A stretch of 64,000 nt of DNA from Oryzisolibacter sp. LB2S (GCF_040732315.1 NZ_CP160388.1:2818494-2882493), one strand, 5' to 3'. Numbered from the stretch's first letter, positions 52,437 to 61,675 are shown. Notes: generated from the sequence alone by a model not told the origin. Numbers and translations: made by a program.

Positions 52437-54107
52437 ATGAAGCATCTGCTCAATCTGCTCGCCGCCATCGCCCTGCTCGTCTGGGGCATACAGATGGTGC
52501 GCACCGGCATCCTGCGCGTGTTTGGCGCCAATCTGCGCCAGCTCATCGCGCGCGGCGTGCGCACGCAGCTGCTGGCGGTGTTTTCGGGCATTGGGGTGAC
52601 GGCGGTGGTGCAGTCGAGCACGGCCACGGCGCTCATCGTCTCGGCCTTTGTGGGCCAGGGCATGATCTCGCTGATGGCGGCGCTGACCGTGATGCTGGGC
52701 GCCGACGTAGGCTCGGCCCTCATGGCGGTGGTGTTCTCGCTGGACCTGTCCTGGCTCTCGCCGCTGTGCATCTTCGTCGGCGTGGTGCTGTTCGTTGCGC
52801 GCCAGGACGCCAAGGCCGGCCGCGTGGGGCGCGTGTTCATCGGACTGGGCCTGATGCTGCTGGCCCTGCGCCTGATCACCGAGTCCACGCTGGTGCTGAC
52901 CCAGTCCGAGGTCGTGCGCGCCCTGCTCATGACGCTGACCAGCGACATCACGCTGGAGGTGCTGGTCGGCGCCATCCTCGCCGTGGTGTCCTACTCCAGC
53001 CTGGCCACGGTGCTGCTGGTGGCCACGCTCGCGGGCTCGGGCGGCATTCCGACCGAGGTGGCCCTGGGGCTGGTCGTGGGCGCCAACCTGGGCAGCGGCC
53101 TGCTGGCCGTGCTCACCACGCTGCGCGCCAGCGTGCAGACGCGCCAGGTGCCGCTGGGCAATCTGCTGTTCAAGATGGTGGGCGCGTTGGTCATGATTCC
53201 GGTCATCGGCCTGTGGCACCACCATATCCAGACCCTGGTGCCCGACAAGGTGAGCCAGGTGGTGCTGTTCCACCTGGCCTTCAACGCCATGGTCACGCTG
53301 CTGTGCCTGCCCCTGACCGGCCTGATTGCCAAGGTTGTGGAGAACATCACGCCCAAGGAGGAGGTATCGGCCGCGCTGTCGCGCCCGCACCACCTCGACG
53401 CCTCGGCCCTGTCCACGCCGTCGCTGGCCATCTCCTGCGCCGCGCGCGAGGCCCTGCACCTGGCCGACCTCGTCGAGACCATGCTCAACGGCCTCAAGAC
53501 CGTGTGGCAGACCGATGACCAGAAGCTCGGGGCCGAGCTGCGCGCGCTGGACGACCAGGTGGACAGCCTGTATTCGTCCATCAAGTACTACATGACCAAG
53601 CTCTCGCGCTCCGAGCTCGACGAGGCCGAGGGCCGGCGCTGGACGGAAATCATAGGCTTCACCATCAACATGGAGCAGGTGGGCGACCTGGTCGAGCGCG
53701 TGCTGCAGGACGTGGAGGACAAGAAGATCAAGAAGGGGCGCCAGTTCTCGCACGCCGGCCTGCAGGAGATCAACGAGATGCACGACCACCTGGTGGCCAA
53801 TCTGCGCCTGGCCATGAGCGTGTTCCTGACCGGCAATGTGCGCGACGCGCAAAAGCTGCTGCAGGAAAAGACGCGCTTTCGCGAGCTGGAGCTGGCCTAC
53901 GCCGCCACCCACCTCAATCGCCTGGCCGACAACACCATTCAGAGCATTGAGACGAGCTCGCTGCACATCGACATCATCAGCGACCTCAAGCGCATCAACT
54001 CGCTGCTGTGCTCGGTCGCCTACCCGGTGCTCGAGGCCAACAGCGCCATCCGCCCGCTGCAGTCGCACAACGACGAGACCGCCGCGCCCCAGGGCGAGCG
54101 GCAGTGA
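52437..54107 (+). CDS. Na/Pi cotransporter family protein with PhoU-like tail
   Basis: 556 residues. The N-terminal half has the two NptA/PNaS repeats with the QSSTATALIVSAFVGQG signature. The C-terminal 200 residues are PhoU-like helices (EALHLADLVETMLNGLKTVW). It starts 22 nt after the phosphodiesterase gene, so it likely belongs to the same phosphorus locus. It imports or exports phosphate. This is the second phosphate carrier of the window, besides PiT. Confidence 0.92.
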   Translation: MKHLLNLLAAIALLVWGIQMVRTGILRVFGANLRQLIARGVRTQLLAVFSGIGVTAVVQSSTATALIVSAFVGQGMISLMAALTVMLGADVGSALMAVVFSLDLSWLSPLCIFVGVVLFVARQDAKAGRVGRVFIGLGLMLLALRLITESTLVLTQSEVVRALLMTLTSDITLEVLVGAILAVVSYSSLATVLLVATLAGSGGIPTEVALGLVVGANLGSGLLAVLTTLRASVQTRQVPLGNLLFKMVGALVMIPVIGLWHHHIQTLVPDKVSQVVLFHLAFNAMVTLLCLPLTGLIAKVVENITPKEEVSAALSRPHHLDASALSTPSLAISCAAREALHLADLVETMLNGLKTVWQTDDQKLGAELRALDDQVDSLYSSIKYYMTKLSRSELDEAEGRRWTEIIGFTINMEQVGDLVERVLQDVEDKKIKKGRQFSHAGLQEINEMHDHLVANLRLAMSVFLTGNVRDAQKLLQEKTRFRELELAYAATHLNRLADNTIQSIETSSLHIDIISDLKRINSLLCSVAYPVLEANSAIRPLQSHNDETAAPQGERQ

Positions 54108-54120
54108 CGGCCGCGCCGGG

Positions 54121-55086
54121 TCAGCGCCGGCGCGCGTAGCGCTGGGCCAGCACCGCGCAGACCATGAGCTGCATCTGGTGGAACACCATCAGCGGCAGCA
54201 CGATGGCGCCGGCCGCCTGCGAGGCGAACAACACCTTGGCCATGGGCACGCCACTCACCAGGCTCTTCTTGGAGCCGCAGAAGACGATGGTGATCTCGTC
54301 CTCCTTCGAGAACCCCAGGCGCCGCGCGAGCCAGGTGGTGGCCGTGAGCGCCGCGCCCAGAATCACCGCGCACACCACCAACAGGCCCGCGAGCGCCGGC
54401 AGCGGCAGCTGGCGCCAGAGCCCCGCCACCACGGCCGCGCTGAAGGCGGTGTAGACCACCAGCAGCACCGAGCCCTGGTCCACGAACTTGAGCCCCGCCG
54501 CATGGCGCGCGATGAAGCCGCCGATCACCGGGCGCAGCAGATGGCCCGCGATGAAGGGCAGCATGAGCTGCAGCATGATGCGGCCTATGCTGCCCAGCAT
54601 GTCCTGCTGGGCCGCGCCCGCCACGGGCAGCACCAGCGGCACCAGCAGCGGTGTGATGAAGATGCCCAGCAGCGTGGAGGCCGATGCGCTGCAGATGGCC
54701 GCCGCCATGTTGCCGCGCGCCACGGCCGTGAAGGCAATGGCCGACTGCACCGTGGCCGGCAGCACGCACAGAAACAGCACGCCCAGGTACAGCTCGGGCG
54801 TGACCAGCGGCTCGAGCAGCGGCCGCAGCACCAGACCCAGCACCGGGAACAGCGCAAAGGTGCAGGCCACCACCAGCAGGTGCAGGCGCCAGTGAGCAAG
54901 GCCCGCGAGCACGGCCTCGCGCGAGAGCTTGGCACCATGCATGAAGAACAACAGCGCCACCACGGCCACGGTGGCCTTCTCGAAGAACGCGCCCACGACG
55001 CCCGATGCCGGCAGCAGGCTGGCCAGAATGACGACGGCCACCAGGGCCAGGGTGAAGTTGTCGGGAAGCAGGCGTGAACGGGCCAT
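54121..55086 (-). CDS. Bile acid:sodium symporter-like protein (SBF_like, YfeH type)
   Basis: 321 residues with about ten helices. It has PATVQSAIAFTAVARGNMAA and CGSKKSLVSGVPMAKVLFAS, the SBF_like (PF13593-type) pattern. These proteins carry organic anions; the substrate is unknown. It is convergent with the Na/Pi carrier with a 13-bp gap. No ribosome-binding site is obvious. Confidence 0.88.
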   Translation of the reverse strand: MARSRLLPDNFTLALVAVVILASLLPASGVVGAFFEKATVAVVALLFFMHGAKLSREAVLAGLAHWRLHLLVVACTFALFPVLGLVLRPLLEPLVTPELYLGVLFLCVLPATVQSAIAFTAVARGNMAAAICSASASTLLGIFITPLLVPLVLPVAGAAQQDMLGSIGRIMLQLMLPFIAGHLLRPVIGGFIARHAAGLKFVDQGSVLLVVYTAFSAAVVAGLWRQLPLPALAGLLVVCAVILGAALTATTWLARRLGFSKEDEITIVFCGSKKSLVSGVPMAKVLFASQAAGAIVLPLMVFHQMQLMVCAVLAQRYARRR

Positions 55087-55151
55087 GAGGGGGAATGTGG
55101 GGGCGGGATGGATATGGAGGCGGCGGGCGCCCGATTGTGGCCCAGGCGCGG

Positions 55152-55964
55152 CTACCAGCCGTAGAACGCGGCCAGCACCAGCGCCGCCTCGGGCGTGAAG
55201 GCGCCCTCGGCCAGGCGGGCCTGCACGCGGGCATGGTGCAGAAGCTCAAAGCGCGCCACCTCGCCGTCCTGGTTGACCGGCCGCAGCCCCGCGGGCAGCG
55301 TGGCGCGAAACCAGGCTATGCGCTCGCGCATGTAGCCGCAGCCGCCGCCCTCGTCGCTGGGCAGCGCGAAATCCACCTGCCCGCCATGGGCCAGGCCCTC
55401 GAGCTCGGCTAGGCGCAGGCCCGCCTCCTCCCAGGTCTCGCGCGCGAGGGCCTGGTCCAGGTCGTCAGCGGCCGAGACCATGCCGCCCATGAGCGTGTCC
55501 CACATGCCGGGGTTGTTGGCCTTGGTCTGGGCGCGCTGCTGCACCCACATGCTGCCATCCGGCGTGCAGCCGACCAGGTGCACGGCGCGTGTGGCGATCC
55601 CCAGCACACGCACCGCCCCGCGCTCCACCGTAGCCAGGCGCCGGCCATCGGCGGCGCAGACGGCGAGCTGCTCGTCGCGCCAGGGACCGCAGCGGCCGGC
55701 CGCGCGCAGCGCTACGGCCAGGGCGTTGAGCGCGGCCGTGGGGTCGTCGCCCGCAAGCGCCCAGGCGGGCGCGCCCTGGTACTCTGTTTTCAATAGCTGC
55801 CAGCGCTTGTCCAGCAAGCGCTGCAGGCCAATATCATCAAAAACCTGCGCATCGACTGAACCCACGCGCTCGCCGCCGAGCAGCAGCGGCACGCGCGGCG
55901 CGGCCGGCGCGCGCCGGGCTGCGTCACGCGCGGCCGCCACCCAGGCCGGGGCGGCGGCGGTCAT
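55152..55964 (-). CDS. NUDIX hydrolase with DUF4743 N-terminal domain
   Basis: 270 residues; the ATG overlaps the oxidoreductase stop (ATGA). A DUF4743-like domain (about 15-130) precedes a Nudix domain with GGMVSAADDLDQALARETWE ending EEAGL, where the usual Glu of the box is Asp. Residues 44-58 are encoded by a palindromic repeat copy (IGLQRLLDKRWQLLKTE). The family includes thiamine-pyrophosphate-like and broad nucleotide hydrolases; the substrate is unsure. Confidence 0.9.
   Translation of the reverse strand: MTAAAPAWVAAARDAARRAPAAPRVPLLLGGERVGSVDAQVFDDIGLQRLLDKRWQLLKTEYQGAPAWALAGDDPTAALNALAVALRAAGRCGPWRDEQLAVCAADGRRLATVERGAVRVLGIATRAVHLVGCTPDGSMWVQQRAQTKANNPGMWDTLMGGMVSAADDLDQALARETWEEAGLRLAELEGLAHGGQVDFALPSDEGGGCGYMRERIAWFRATLPAGLRPVNQDGEVARFELLHHARVQARLAEGAFTPEAALVLAAFYGW
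55790..55834 (-). repeat. Palindromic repeat copy R7 inside the NUDIX gene
   Basis: On the minus strand, ATTGGCCTGCAGCGCTTGCT, then GGACAAGCGCTGGCAGCTAT, then TGAAAA matches the intergenic copies almost base for base. It adds or replaces about 15 residues without breaking the frame. Confidence 0.8.
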
Positions 55965-56947
55965 GGCAGCGTGAGGATGGTGGAGCCCGTGGTCTTGCGC
56001 GCCTCCAGGTCGCGATGCGCCTGCTGCACATCGGTGAGCGCATAGCGCTGCGCGATGTGGATCTTGACCTGGCCGCTGGCCACCACGGCAAACAGCTCGT
56101 CGGCCATGGCCTGCGTGGCCTCGCGCGTGCGGATATGCGTGAACAGCGTCTGGCGCGTGACGTAGAGCGAGCCCTTGGCGCCCAGCGCCGCGGGCGCAAA
56201 CGGCGGCACCGGGCCCGAGGCGTTGCCAAAGCTCACCATCAGGCCAAAGGGGCGCAGGCAGTCGAGCGAGCCGTCCCAGGTGTCCTTGCCCACCGAGTCG
56301 TAGACCACCTTCACGCCCTGGCCGCCCGTGATGTCCTTGACGCGCGCGGCAAAGTCCTCGTTGCGATAGTTGATGGCATGGGCCGCACCATTGGCCAGCG
56401 CCAGCTGGCATTTGGCGTCGCTGCCCGCGGTGGCAATGAGGCGCAGGCCGAGCGCGCGCGCCCATTGGCAGGCGATCAGCCCCACGCCGCCCGCGGCCGC
56501 GTGAAACAGCACGAAGTCGCCCGGCTCCAGGCCCTCGACGGGGCGCGCCTTTTTCAGCAGGTATTGCGCCGTGAGGCCCTTGAGCATCATGGCCGCGCCG
56601 GTTTCGAAAGCTATGGCATCGGGCAGCCGGCAGACGCACATCGCGGGCATGACGCGCGCCTCGGCATAGCTGCCCGGCGGGTTGCTGGCATAGGCCGCGC
56701 GGTCGCCCACCTTCAGGTGCGTGACGCCCTCGCCCACGGCCTCGATCACACCGGCCCCCTCCATGCCTATGCCCGCGGGCATGGTGAGCGGGTACAGCCC
56801 CGTGCGGTGATAGACGTCGATGAAGTTCAGGCCCACGGCCCGGTGGCGTATGCGCACCTGGCCCGGGCCGGGGTCGCCCACCTGCACGTCGACGACTTGC
56901 AATGCTTCGGGGCCGCCATGCTGGCTGATCTGTACGGCGAGGGTCAT
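55961..56947 (-). CDS. NADPH:quinone oxidoreductase (zeta-crystallin-like)
   Basis: 328 residues. The MDR fold has GIGMEGAGVIEAVGEGVTHL, the nucleotide-binding AAAGGVGLIACQWARALGLR and LFTHIRTREATQAMADELFA. No zinc ligands are seen, so it is the quinone-oxidoreductase branch using NADPH. It is coupled to the NUDIX gene by a 4-base overlap. Confidence 0.93.
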   Translation of the reverse strand: MTLAVQISQHGGPEALQVVDVQVGDPGPGQVRIRHRAVGLNFIDVYHRTGLYPLTMPAGIGMEGAGVIEAVGEGVTHLKVGDRAAYASNPPGSYAEARVMPAMCVCRLPDAIAFETGAAMMLKGLTAQYLLKKARPVEGLEPGDFVLFHAAAGGVGLIACQWARALGLRLIATAGSDAKCQLALANGAAHAINYRNEDFAARVKDITGGQGVKVVYDSVGKDTWDGSLDCLRPFGLMVSFGNASGPVPPFAPAALGAKGSLYVTRQTLFTHIRTREATQAMADELFAVVASGQVKIHIAQRYALTDVQQAHRDLEARKTTGSTILTLP

Positions 56948-57044
56948 GGGTTAGCGTCTCCAGGAAAGTCGCGGCGATCGTGCCATGTTTTGCCAACCCA
57001 TGTGCGGCGCGGGGCGGCATTCCTCGCTTACAGTCGCAGGCCCT

Positions 57045-57944
57045 ATGACCCAACGACTCTCCCCCGCCACCGCCGCCATGCTTGCCGCCGCGCCCCTGAT
57101 GTGGGCCGGCAACGCCGTGGTGGGGCGCGCGCTGCACACGCTGATCCCGCCCATCACGCTGAACTTTGTCCGCTGGCTGCTGGCCTTCGTGCTGATGCTG
57201 CCGCTGGCCTGGCAGGTACTGCGCCCCGCAAGCGGCCTGTGGCCGCACTGGCGCCGCTACGCGGCCCTGGGCCTGTTCGGCATCGGCAGCTACAACGCGC
57301 TGCAGTACCTGGCGCTGCAGACCTCGACGCCGCTCAATGTGACGCTGGTGGGCTCGGGCATGCCGGTGTGGATGCTCATCGTGGGCACGCTGTGCTTTGG
57401 CGTGCCGGCCACGCGCCGGCAGGTGGTCGGCGCGCTGCTGTCGGTGGCCGGCGTGCTGCTGGTGCTGAGCCGCGGCAGCTGGCAGGAACTGCTGGCGCTG
57501 CGCCTGGTGCCGGGCGATCTGTACATGGTGCTGGCCACGATCTCCTGGGCCTTCTACAGCTGGCTGCTGGTGCGCACCAGCGAGCCGCAGGACGTGCGCG
57601 GCGACTGGGCCGCATTTCTGATGGCACAGCTCGTCTTCGGCGTGGGCTGGTCGGGCGCGTTTGCGGGCGTGGAATGGTCGCTGGGCCACACGCAAATCCA
57701 CTGGGGCTGGCCGCTCGCGGCGGGCCTGGCCTTCATCGCCATCGGCCCGGCCATCCTGGCCTACCGCTTCTGGGGCGTGGGCGTGCAGCGCGCGGGGCCG
57801 GTGATCGGCAGTTTCTTCATCAACCTCACGCCGCTGTTCGCGGCCGTGCTGTCGGCGGCGTTTCTGGGCGAGGCGCCGCACCTGTACCACGCGGCGGCGT
57901 TCGCGCTCATCGTCGCGGGCATCGTGGTGTCCTCACGCCGATAG
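57045..57944 (+). CDS. EamA/DMT-family transporter
   Basis: 299 residues from the ATG at 57045. Ten helices form two EamA repeats, with PLMWAGNAVVGRALHTLIPP in the first and SFFINLTPLFAAVLSAAFLG in the second. It is a drug/metabolite exporter of unknown substrate. A TACAGT hexamer lies 10 nt before the start and no ribosome-binding site is present. It converges on the SDR gene with a 6-bp gap. Confidence 0.93.
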   Translation: MTQRLSPATAAMLAAAPLMWAGNAVVGRALHTLIPPITLNFVRWLLAFVLMLPLAWQVLRPASGLWPHWRRYAALGLFGIGSYNALQYLALQTSTPLNVTLVGSGMPVWMLIVGTLCFGVPATRRQVVGALLSVAGVLLVLSRGSWQELLALRLVPGDLYMVLATISWAFYSWLLVRTSEPQDVRGDWAAFLMAQLVFGVGWSGAFAGVEWSLGHTQIHWGWPLAAGLAFIAIGPAILAYRFWGVGVQRAGPVIGSFFINLTPLFAAVLSAAFLGEAPHLYHAAAFALIVAGIVVSSRR

Positions 57945-57950
57945 GCGCAG

Positions 57951-58781
57951 TCAGAACGTGCCCGGATAGGCGCCGCCATCGGCCAGGATGTTCTGGCCCG
58001 TGATGTAGCCCGCCTGCTGGCTGCACAGGAAGGCGCAGATGGCGCCAAACTCCTGGGGCGTACCGAAGCGCCGCGCGGGAATAGCGGCCTGCTGTGCCAG
58101 GCGCGCCTCCTGCACGCTCTTGCCCGTCTTCGCGGCCGCGCCCTGGTGAGTGGCGGCGAGCCGGTCGGTGTCGAACTTGCCCGGCAGCAGGTTGTTGACC
58201 GTGACGCCGCGCGCCGCAATGCTGCCGCGCGCAAGTCCCGCCACGAATCCCGTGAGGCCGCTGCGCGCGCCGTTGGACAGACCCAGGATGTCGATGGGCG
58301 CCTTCACGGCACTCGACGTGATGTTCACGATGCGGCCAAAGCCGCGCGCGGCCATGCCGTCCACCGTGGCGCGGATGAGCTCTATGGGCGTGAGCATGTT
58401 GGCATCCACGGCACGGATCCAGGCGTCGCGCTCCCAGTCGCGAAAGTCCCCGGTCGGCGGACCGCCGGCGTTGGTGACGAGGATGTCGAAGTCCCGACCC
58501 GGCCCGCCTGCCACGCCGAAGGCCGCCGCGCGACCCTCGGGGGTGGTGATGTCCGCAGCCACGGCCAGCACCTGGGGCTTGGCATGTTTTTGGCCTCCAG
58601 CGCTTGCCCCATCAGTGCCAATAGCTATCAATTGTGAAGCAGCAGCCTGAAGCGCATCGGGCGTGCGCGCGACGATCACGAGGTTCACGCCCTCGCGCGC
58701 CAGCGCCTCTGCGCAGCCCAGGCCCAGGCCCTTGCTCGCGCCGCATACCAGGGCCCATTTGCCCGCGATTCCCAGGTCCAT
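57951..58781 (-). CDS. SDR-family oxidoreductase
   Basis: 276 residues from the ATG at 58781, which has GAAGGAG 5 nt upstream; the GTG at 58787 is too close to the site. It has the NAD(P) site GASKGLGLGCAEAL, NAG in LVTNAGGPP, catalytic Ser in NITSSAVK, and the active-site Tyr is not in the usual YxxxK, which reads SNGARSG instead. Residues about 49-65 are a repeat-encoded insert (QLIAIGTDGASAGGQKHAK). The atypical active site fits the SDR subgroup related to 3-oxoacyl-ACP reductase FabG-like proteins with loss of Tyr. Confidence 0.85.
   Translation of the reverse strand: MDLGIAGKWALVCGASKGLGLGCAEALAREGVNLVIVARTPDALQAAASQLIAIGTDGASAGGQKHAKPQVLAVAADITTPEGRAAAFGVAGGPGRDFDILVTNAGGPPTGDFRDWERDAWIRAVDANMLTPIELIRATVDGMAARGFGRIVNITSSAVKAPIDILGLSNGARSGLTGFVAGLARGSIAARGVTVNNLLPGKFDTDRLAATHQGAAAKTGKSVQEARLAQQAAIPARRFGTPQEFGAICAFLCSQQAGYITGQNILADGGAYPGTF
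58587..58637 (+). repeat. Palindromic repeat copy R8 inside the SDR gene
   Basis: TTTTTGGCCTCCAGCGCTTG, then CCCCATCAGTGCC, then AATAGCTATCAATTGTGA. The left arm is identical to the consensus and the right end keeps AGCTATCAA. On the coding strand it inserts about 17 residues between the first helix and the next strand. Confidence 0.8.
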
Positions 58782-58791
58782 ATCCACTCCT

Positions 58792-60084
58792 TCAGTGCTT
58801 GAACATGCGCCGGTGCAGGCTGCGCAGCGACCACCAGACGCTGCCCGCCACCAGCGGTATGGCGACGGCGGCCGTGGTCTCGGGCGACCAGGGCCAGCCC
58901 AGTGCCTTGGCGCCCTTGGCCAGGTAGCTCACGAGGCCGACGATGTAGTAGGTGATGGCGGCCACCGACAGGCCCTCCACCGTCGACTGCAGCTTGAGCT
59001 GCAGGTCCTGGCGCTGGTTCATGGCGGCCAGCAGGGCCTGGCTGCTCTGCTGCTGCTCGATCTCCACGCGCGTGCGCAGCAGGTTGCTGATGCGCGAGAC
59101 GCGCTGGCTCAGCGCGTCCTGCCGGCGCGCCACCCATTCGCAGGTGCTGCGCGCGGGGCTCAGGCGCCGGTCCATGAATTCGCCAATGGTCTGCATGCCG
59201 CCCAGGCGCGACTCGGCAATGTCGCGTATGCGCCGGTCCACGAGCTCGAAGTAGGCGCTGCTCGCGGAAAAGCGCGCATGCGTGGCGGCGTACTGGCTCT
59301 CGACCTGCCCCGCCAGGCGCGTCAGGCGGTCGAGCAGCTCGGGCTCGGTATCGCGATCGGCCGAGCGTATGGCGTCGGCCAGGGCCGCGAGCTCGCGTTC
59401 GGCCCGCGCCAGCACGGCCGCGGCCTCGCGCGCCACGGGCAGACCGAGCAGGCCGGCCATGCGGTAGGTCTCGATCTCGAGCAGACGCTGCACCAGCCGC
59501 CCCAGGCGCCGCGGCGCCATGCTGCCCGCCAAGAGCAGCATGCGCGAGCTGCCGTCGGCATGGATGCAGAAATCGGTGAACACCTCGCCATGGCCATGGG
59601 CCACGCTCGAGGCCACGAGCGAGTCCTCGCGCAGCAGCGCGGAGAGCTGCGGCGGCTCGTCAAACTCGCGCGTGGGCAACACCCAGAGCTGCAGCTGGCA
59701 CAGGCATTGGCCCGGCAGCTGGGCGAGCCAGTCATGCGGCACGGCCGCCGACGCGGACGCGGGCATGCCCTGCTTGCCGGCATCGCCCGTCAGCGGCACG
59801 CTGAAGGTCCAGGTGACGAATTCGGTGTGCAGCTCCCAGCGCAGGCGAAACGCCCCCAGGTCGGCGCGCAGATGGGTGCCGTGCGCGTCGGGCAGGGCCT
59901 GGTGCTGGTCGCGCAACAACCGCTCCAGGTGCGCGCGGCTGGCCTCGCGCTGCGCCGCGTCGGCCCACATCACCACATGGGTGATCGCCACCGCCGTGCC
60001 CAGGGCCTCGGGCGGGCGGGCATGGATTTCGTTGTGCAGCTGCGCGCGCTGCGGGTGCTGTGCGAGGGCGATGTCCTGGGGCAT
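58792..60084 (-). CDS. DUF3422 family membrane-anchored protein
   Basis: 430 residues from the ATG at 60084. The N-terminal half has HNEIHARPPEAL and a beta-rich region; the middle is helical. Two C-terminal helices (TVEGLSVAAITYYIVGLVSY and the next) lie before a basic tail. It is the DUF3422 family of unknown function. It is 10 nt upstream of the SDR start, so they may be co-transcribed. Confidence 0.88.
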   Translation of the reverse strand: MPQDIALAQHPQRAQLHNEIHARPPEALGTAVAITHVVMWADAAQREASRAHLERLLRDQHQALPDAHGTHLRADLGAFRLRWELHTEFVTWTFSVPLTGDAGKQGMPASASAAVPHDWLAQLPGQCLCQLQLWVLPTREFDEPPQLSALLREDSLVASSVAHGHGEVFTDFCIHADGSSRMLLLAGSMAPRRLGRLVQRLLEIETYRMAGLLGLPVAREAAAVLARAERELAALADAIRSADRDTEPELLDRLTRLAGQVESQYAATHARFSASSAYFELVDRRIRDIAESRLGGMQTIGEFMDRRLSPARSTCEWVARRQDALSQRVSRISNLLRTRVEIEQQQSSQALLAAMNQRQDLQLKLQSTVEGLSVAAITYYIVGLVSYLAKGAKALGWPWSPETTAAVAIPLVAGSVWWSLRSLHRRMFKH

Positions 60085-60109
60085 GGAGCGGTATTGTCGG
60101 CGCAAAGCA

Positions 60110-60133
60110 GCACGGCACCCGAAGGTGCCGTGC
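60110..60133 (-). terminator. Terminator hairpin downstream of the second tctA
   Basis: GCACGGCACC and GGTGCCGTGC form a 10-bp stem. On the minus strand the loop is TTCG, a stable tetraloop, followed by TGCTTTGCG. It lies between the second tctA and the DUF3422 gene on the same strand. Confidence 0.7.
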
Positions 60134-60160
60134 GTGCGTGATGCGTCAAGGAGGCAGCGA

Positions 60161-61675
60161 TCAGTCCTCTTCGACGAAGGCCTCCTCACGCCGTTTGCTC
60201 ACCGCGGGCAGCAGCACGATGATGAGCAGCAGGGCCGCCGCGGCCAGCAGGCCAGCGGAGAGCGGGCGCGTAACCAGCACGCTCCACTCGCCGCGCGAGA
60301 GCAGCAGCGCACGGCGCAGGTTCTCTTCCATCATCGGCCCCAGGATGAAGCCGAGCAGCAGCGGCGCGGGTTCCACGCCGAGCTTGTAGAACAGATAGCC
60401 GACGATGCCGAAGATGCCCACCATCCACACGTCGAAGGTGTTGTTGTTGGTGGAGTACACCCCGATCGCGCAGAACAGCACGATGGAGGGGAACAGCCAG
60501 CGGTAGGGCACGGTGAGCAGCTTGATCCACATGCCGATGAGCGGCAGGTTCAGGACAATCAGCATGGCGTTACCGATCCACATGGAGGCGATCAGACCCC
60601 AGAACAGCTCGGGGTTGCTGGTCATGACCTGCGGGCCGGGCTGGATGTTGTGGATGGTCATGGCGCCCACCATCAGCGCCATCACGGCGTTGGGCGGAAT
60701 GCCCAGCGTGAGCAGCGGGATGAAGGAGGTCTGCGAACCGGCGTTGTTGGCCGACTCGGGCGCCGTCACGCCGCGGATGTTGCCCTTGCCGAACGGCACT
60801 TCACCGGGCTTGAGCTTGGTCTTCTTCTCGATCGTATAGGCAGCAAAGGCCGACAGCAGCGCGCCGCCGCCGGGCAGGATGCCCAGGGACGAACCCAGGG
60901 CCGTGCCGCGCAGCATCGCGGGGAACATGCGCCTGAAGTCCTGCGCGGTGGGGAACAGGCCCTGCACCTTGCCGGTGAACACCTCGCGCTCATGGGCGGG
61001 CTTGGACAGGTTGGCGATGATTTCGCCGTAGCCGAACACACCCATGGCGATCACGGTGAAGCTGATGCCGTCGGTCAGCTCGGGAATGTCGAAGCTGTAG
61101 CGCGCGACGCCCGAGTTCACGTCCGTGCCCACCAGGCCCAGCAGCAGGCCCAGCACGATCATGCCCACGGCCTTGAGCAGCGAGCCCGAGGCCAGCACCA
61201 CGGCGCCGATCAGGCCCAGCACCATGAGCGAGAAATACTCGGCCGGGCCGAACTTGAAGGCCACCTCGGTCAGCGGCGGCGCAAAGGCCGCGAGGATAAG
61301 CGTGCCCACGCAGCCCGCGAAGAACGAGCCTATGCCGGCCGCCGCCAGCGCCGGCCCCGCGCGGCCGTTGCGCGCCATCTGGTAGCCGTCGATCACGGTG
61401 ACGACCGAGGACGATTCGCCCGGCAGGTTCACCAAAATGGCGGTGGTCGAGCCGCCGTACTGCGCGCCGTAGTAGATGCCGGCCAGCATGATGAGCGCGG
61501 CCACCGGGGGCAGCGCGTAGGTGGCCGGCAGCAGCATGGCGATGGTGGCCACGGGGCCGACGCCCGGCAGCACGCCGATCAGGGTGCCCAGCAGGCAGCC
61601 GATGAAGCAGTAAATCAGGTTCTGGAACGTGAACGCAACGCCAAAACCCGTCGAGAGATGCTCAAACAATTCCAT
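60161..61675 (-). CDS. tctA: Second TctA-type transporter subunit
   Basis: 504 residues with the TctA signatures GVLPGVGPVATIAMLLPATY, IYYGAQYGGSTTAILVNLPG and GIPPNAVMALMVGAMTIHNI. It is paired with a TctB-like gene 15 nt upstream. No TctC receptor or TctDE sensor is local, unlike the system at 12792-18270, so it probably uses a receptor encoded elsewhere. A terminator follows. Confidence 0.93.
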   Translation of the reverse strand: MELFEHLSTGFGVAFTFQNLIYCFIGCLLGTLIGVLPGVGPVATIAMLLPATYALPPVAALIMLAGIYYGAQYGGSTTAILVNLPGESSSVVTVIDGYQMARNGRAGPALAAAGIGSFFAGCVGTLILAAFAPPLTEVAFKFGPAEYFSLMVLGLIGAVVLASGSLLKAVGMIVLGLLLGLVGTDVNSGVARYSFDIPELTDGISFTVIAMGVFGYGEIIANLSKPAHEREVFTGKVQGLFPTAQDFRRMFPAMLRGTALGSSLGILPGGGALLSAFAAYTIEKKTKLKPGEVPFGKGNIRGVTAPESANNAGSQTSFIPLLTLGIPPNAVMALMVGAMTIHNIQPGPQVMTSNPELFWGLIASMWIGNAMLIVLNLPLIGMWIKLLTVPYRWLFPSIVLFCAIGVYSTNNNTFDVWMVGIFGIVGYLFYKLGVEPAPLLLGFILGPMMEENLRRALLLSRGEWSVLVTRPLSAGLLAAAALLLIIVLLPAVSKRREEAFVEED

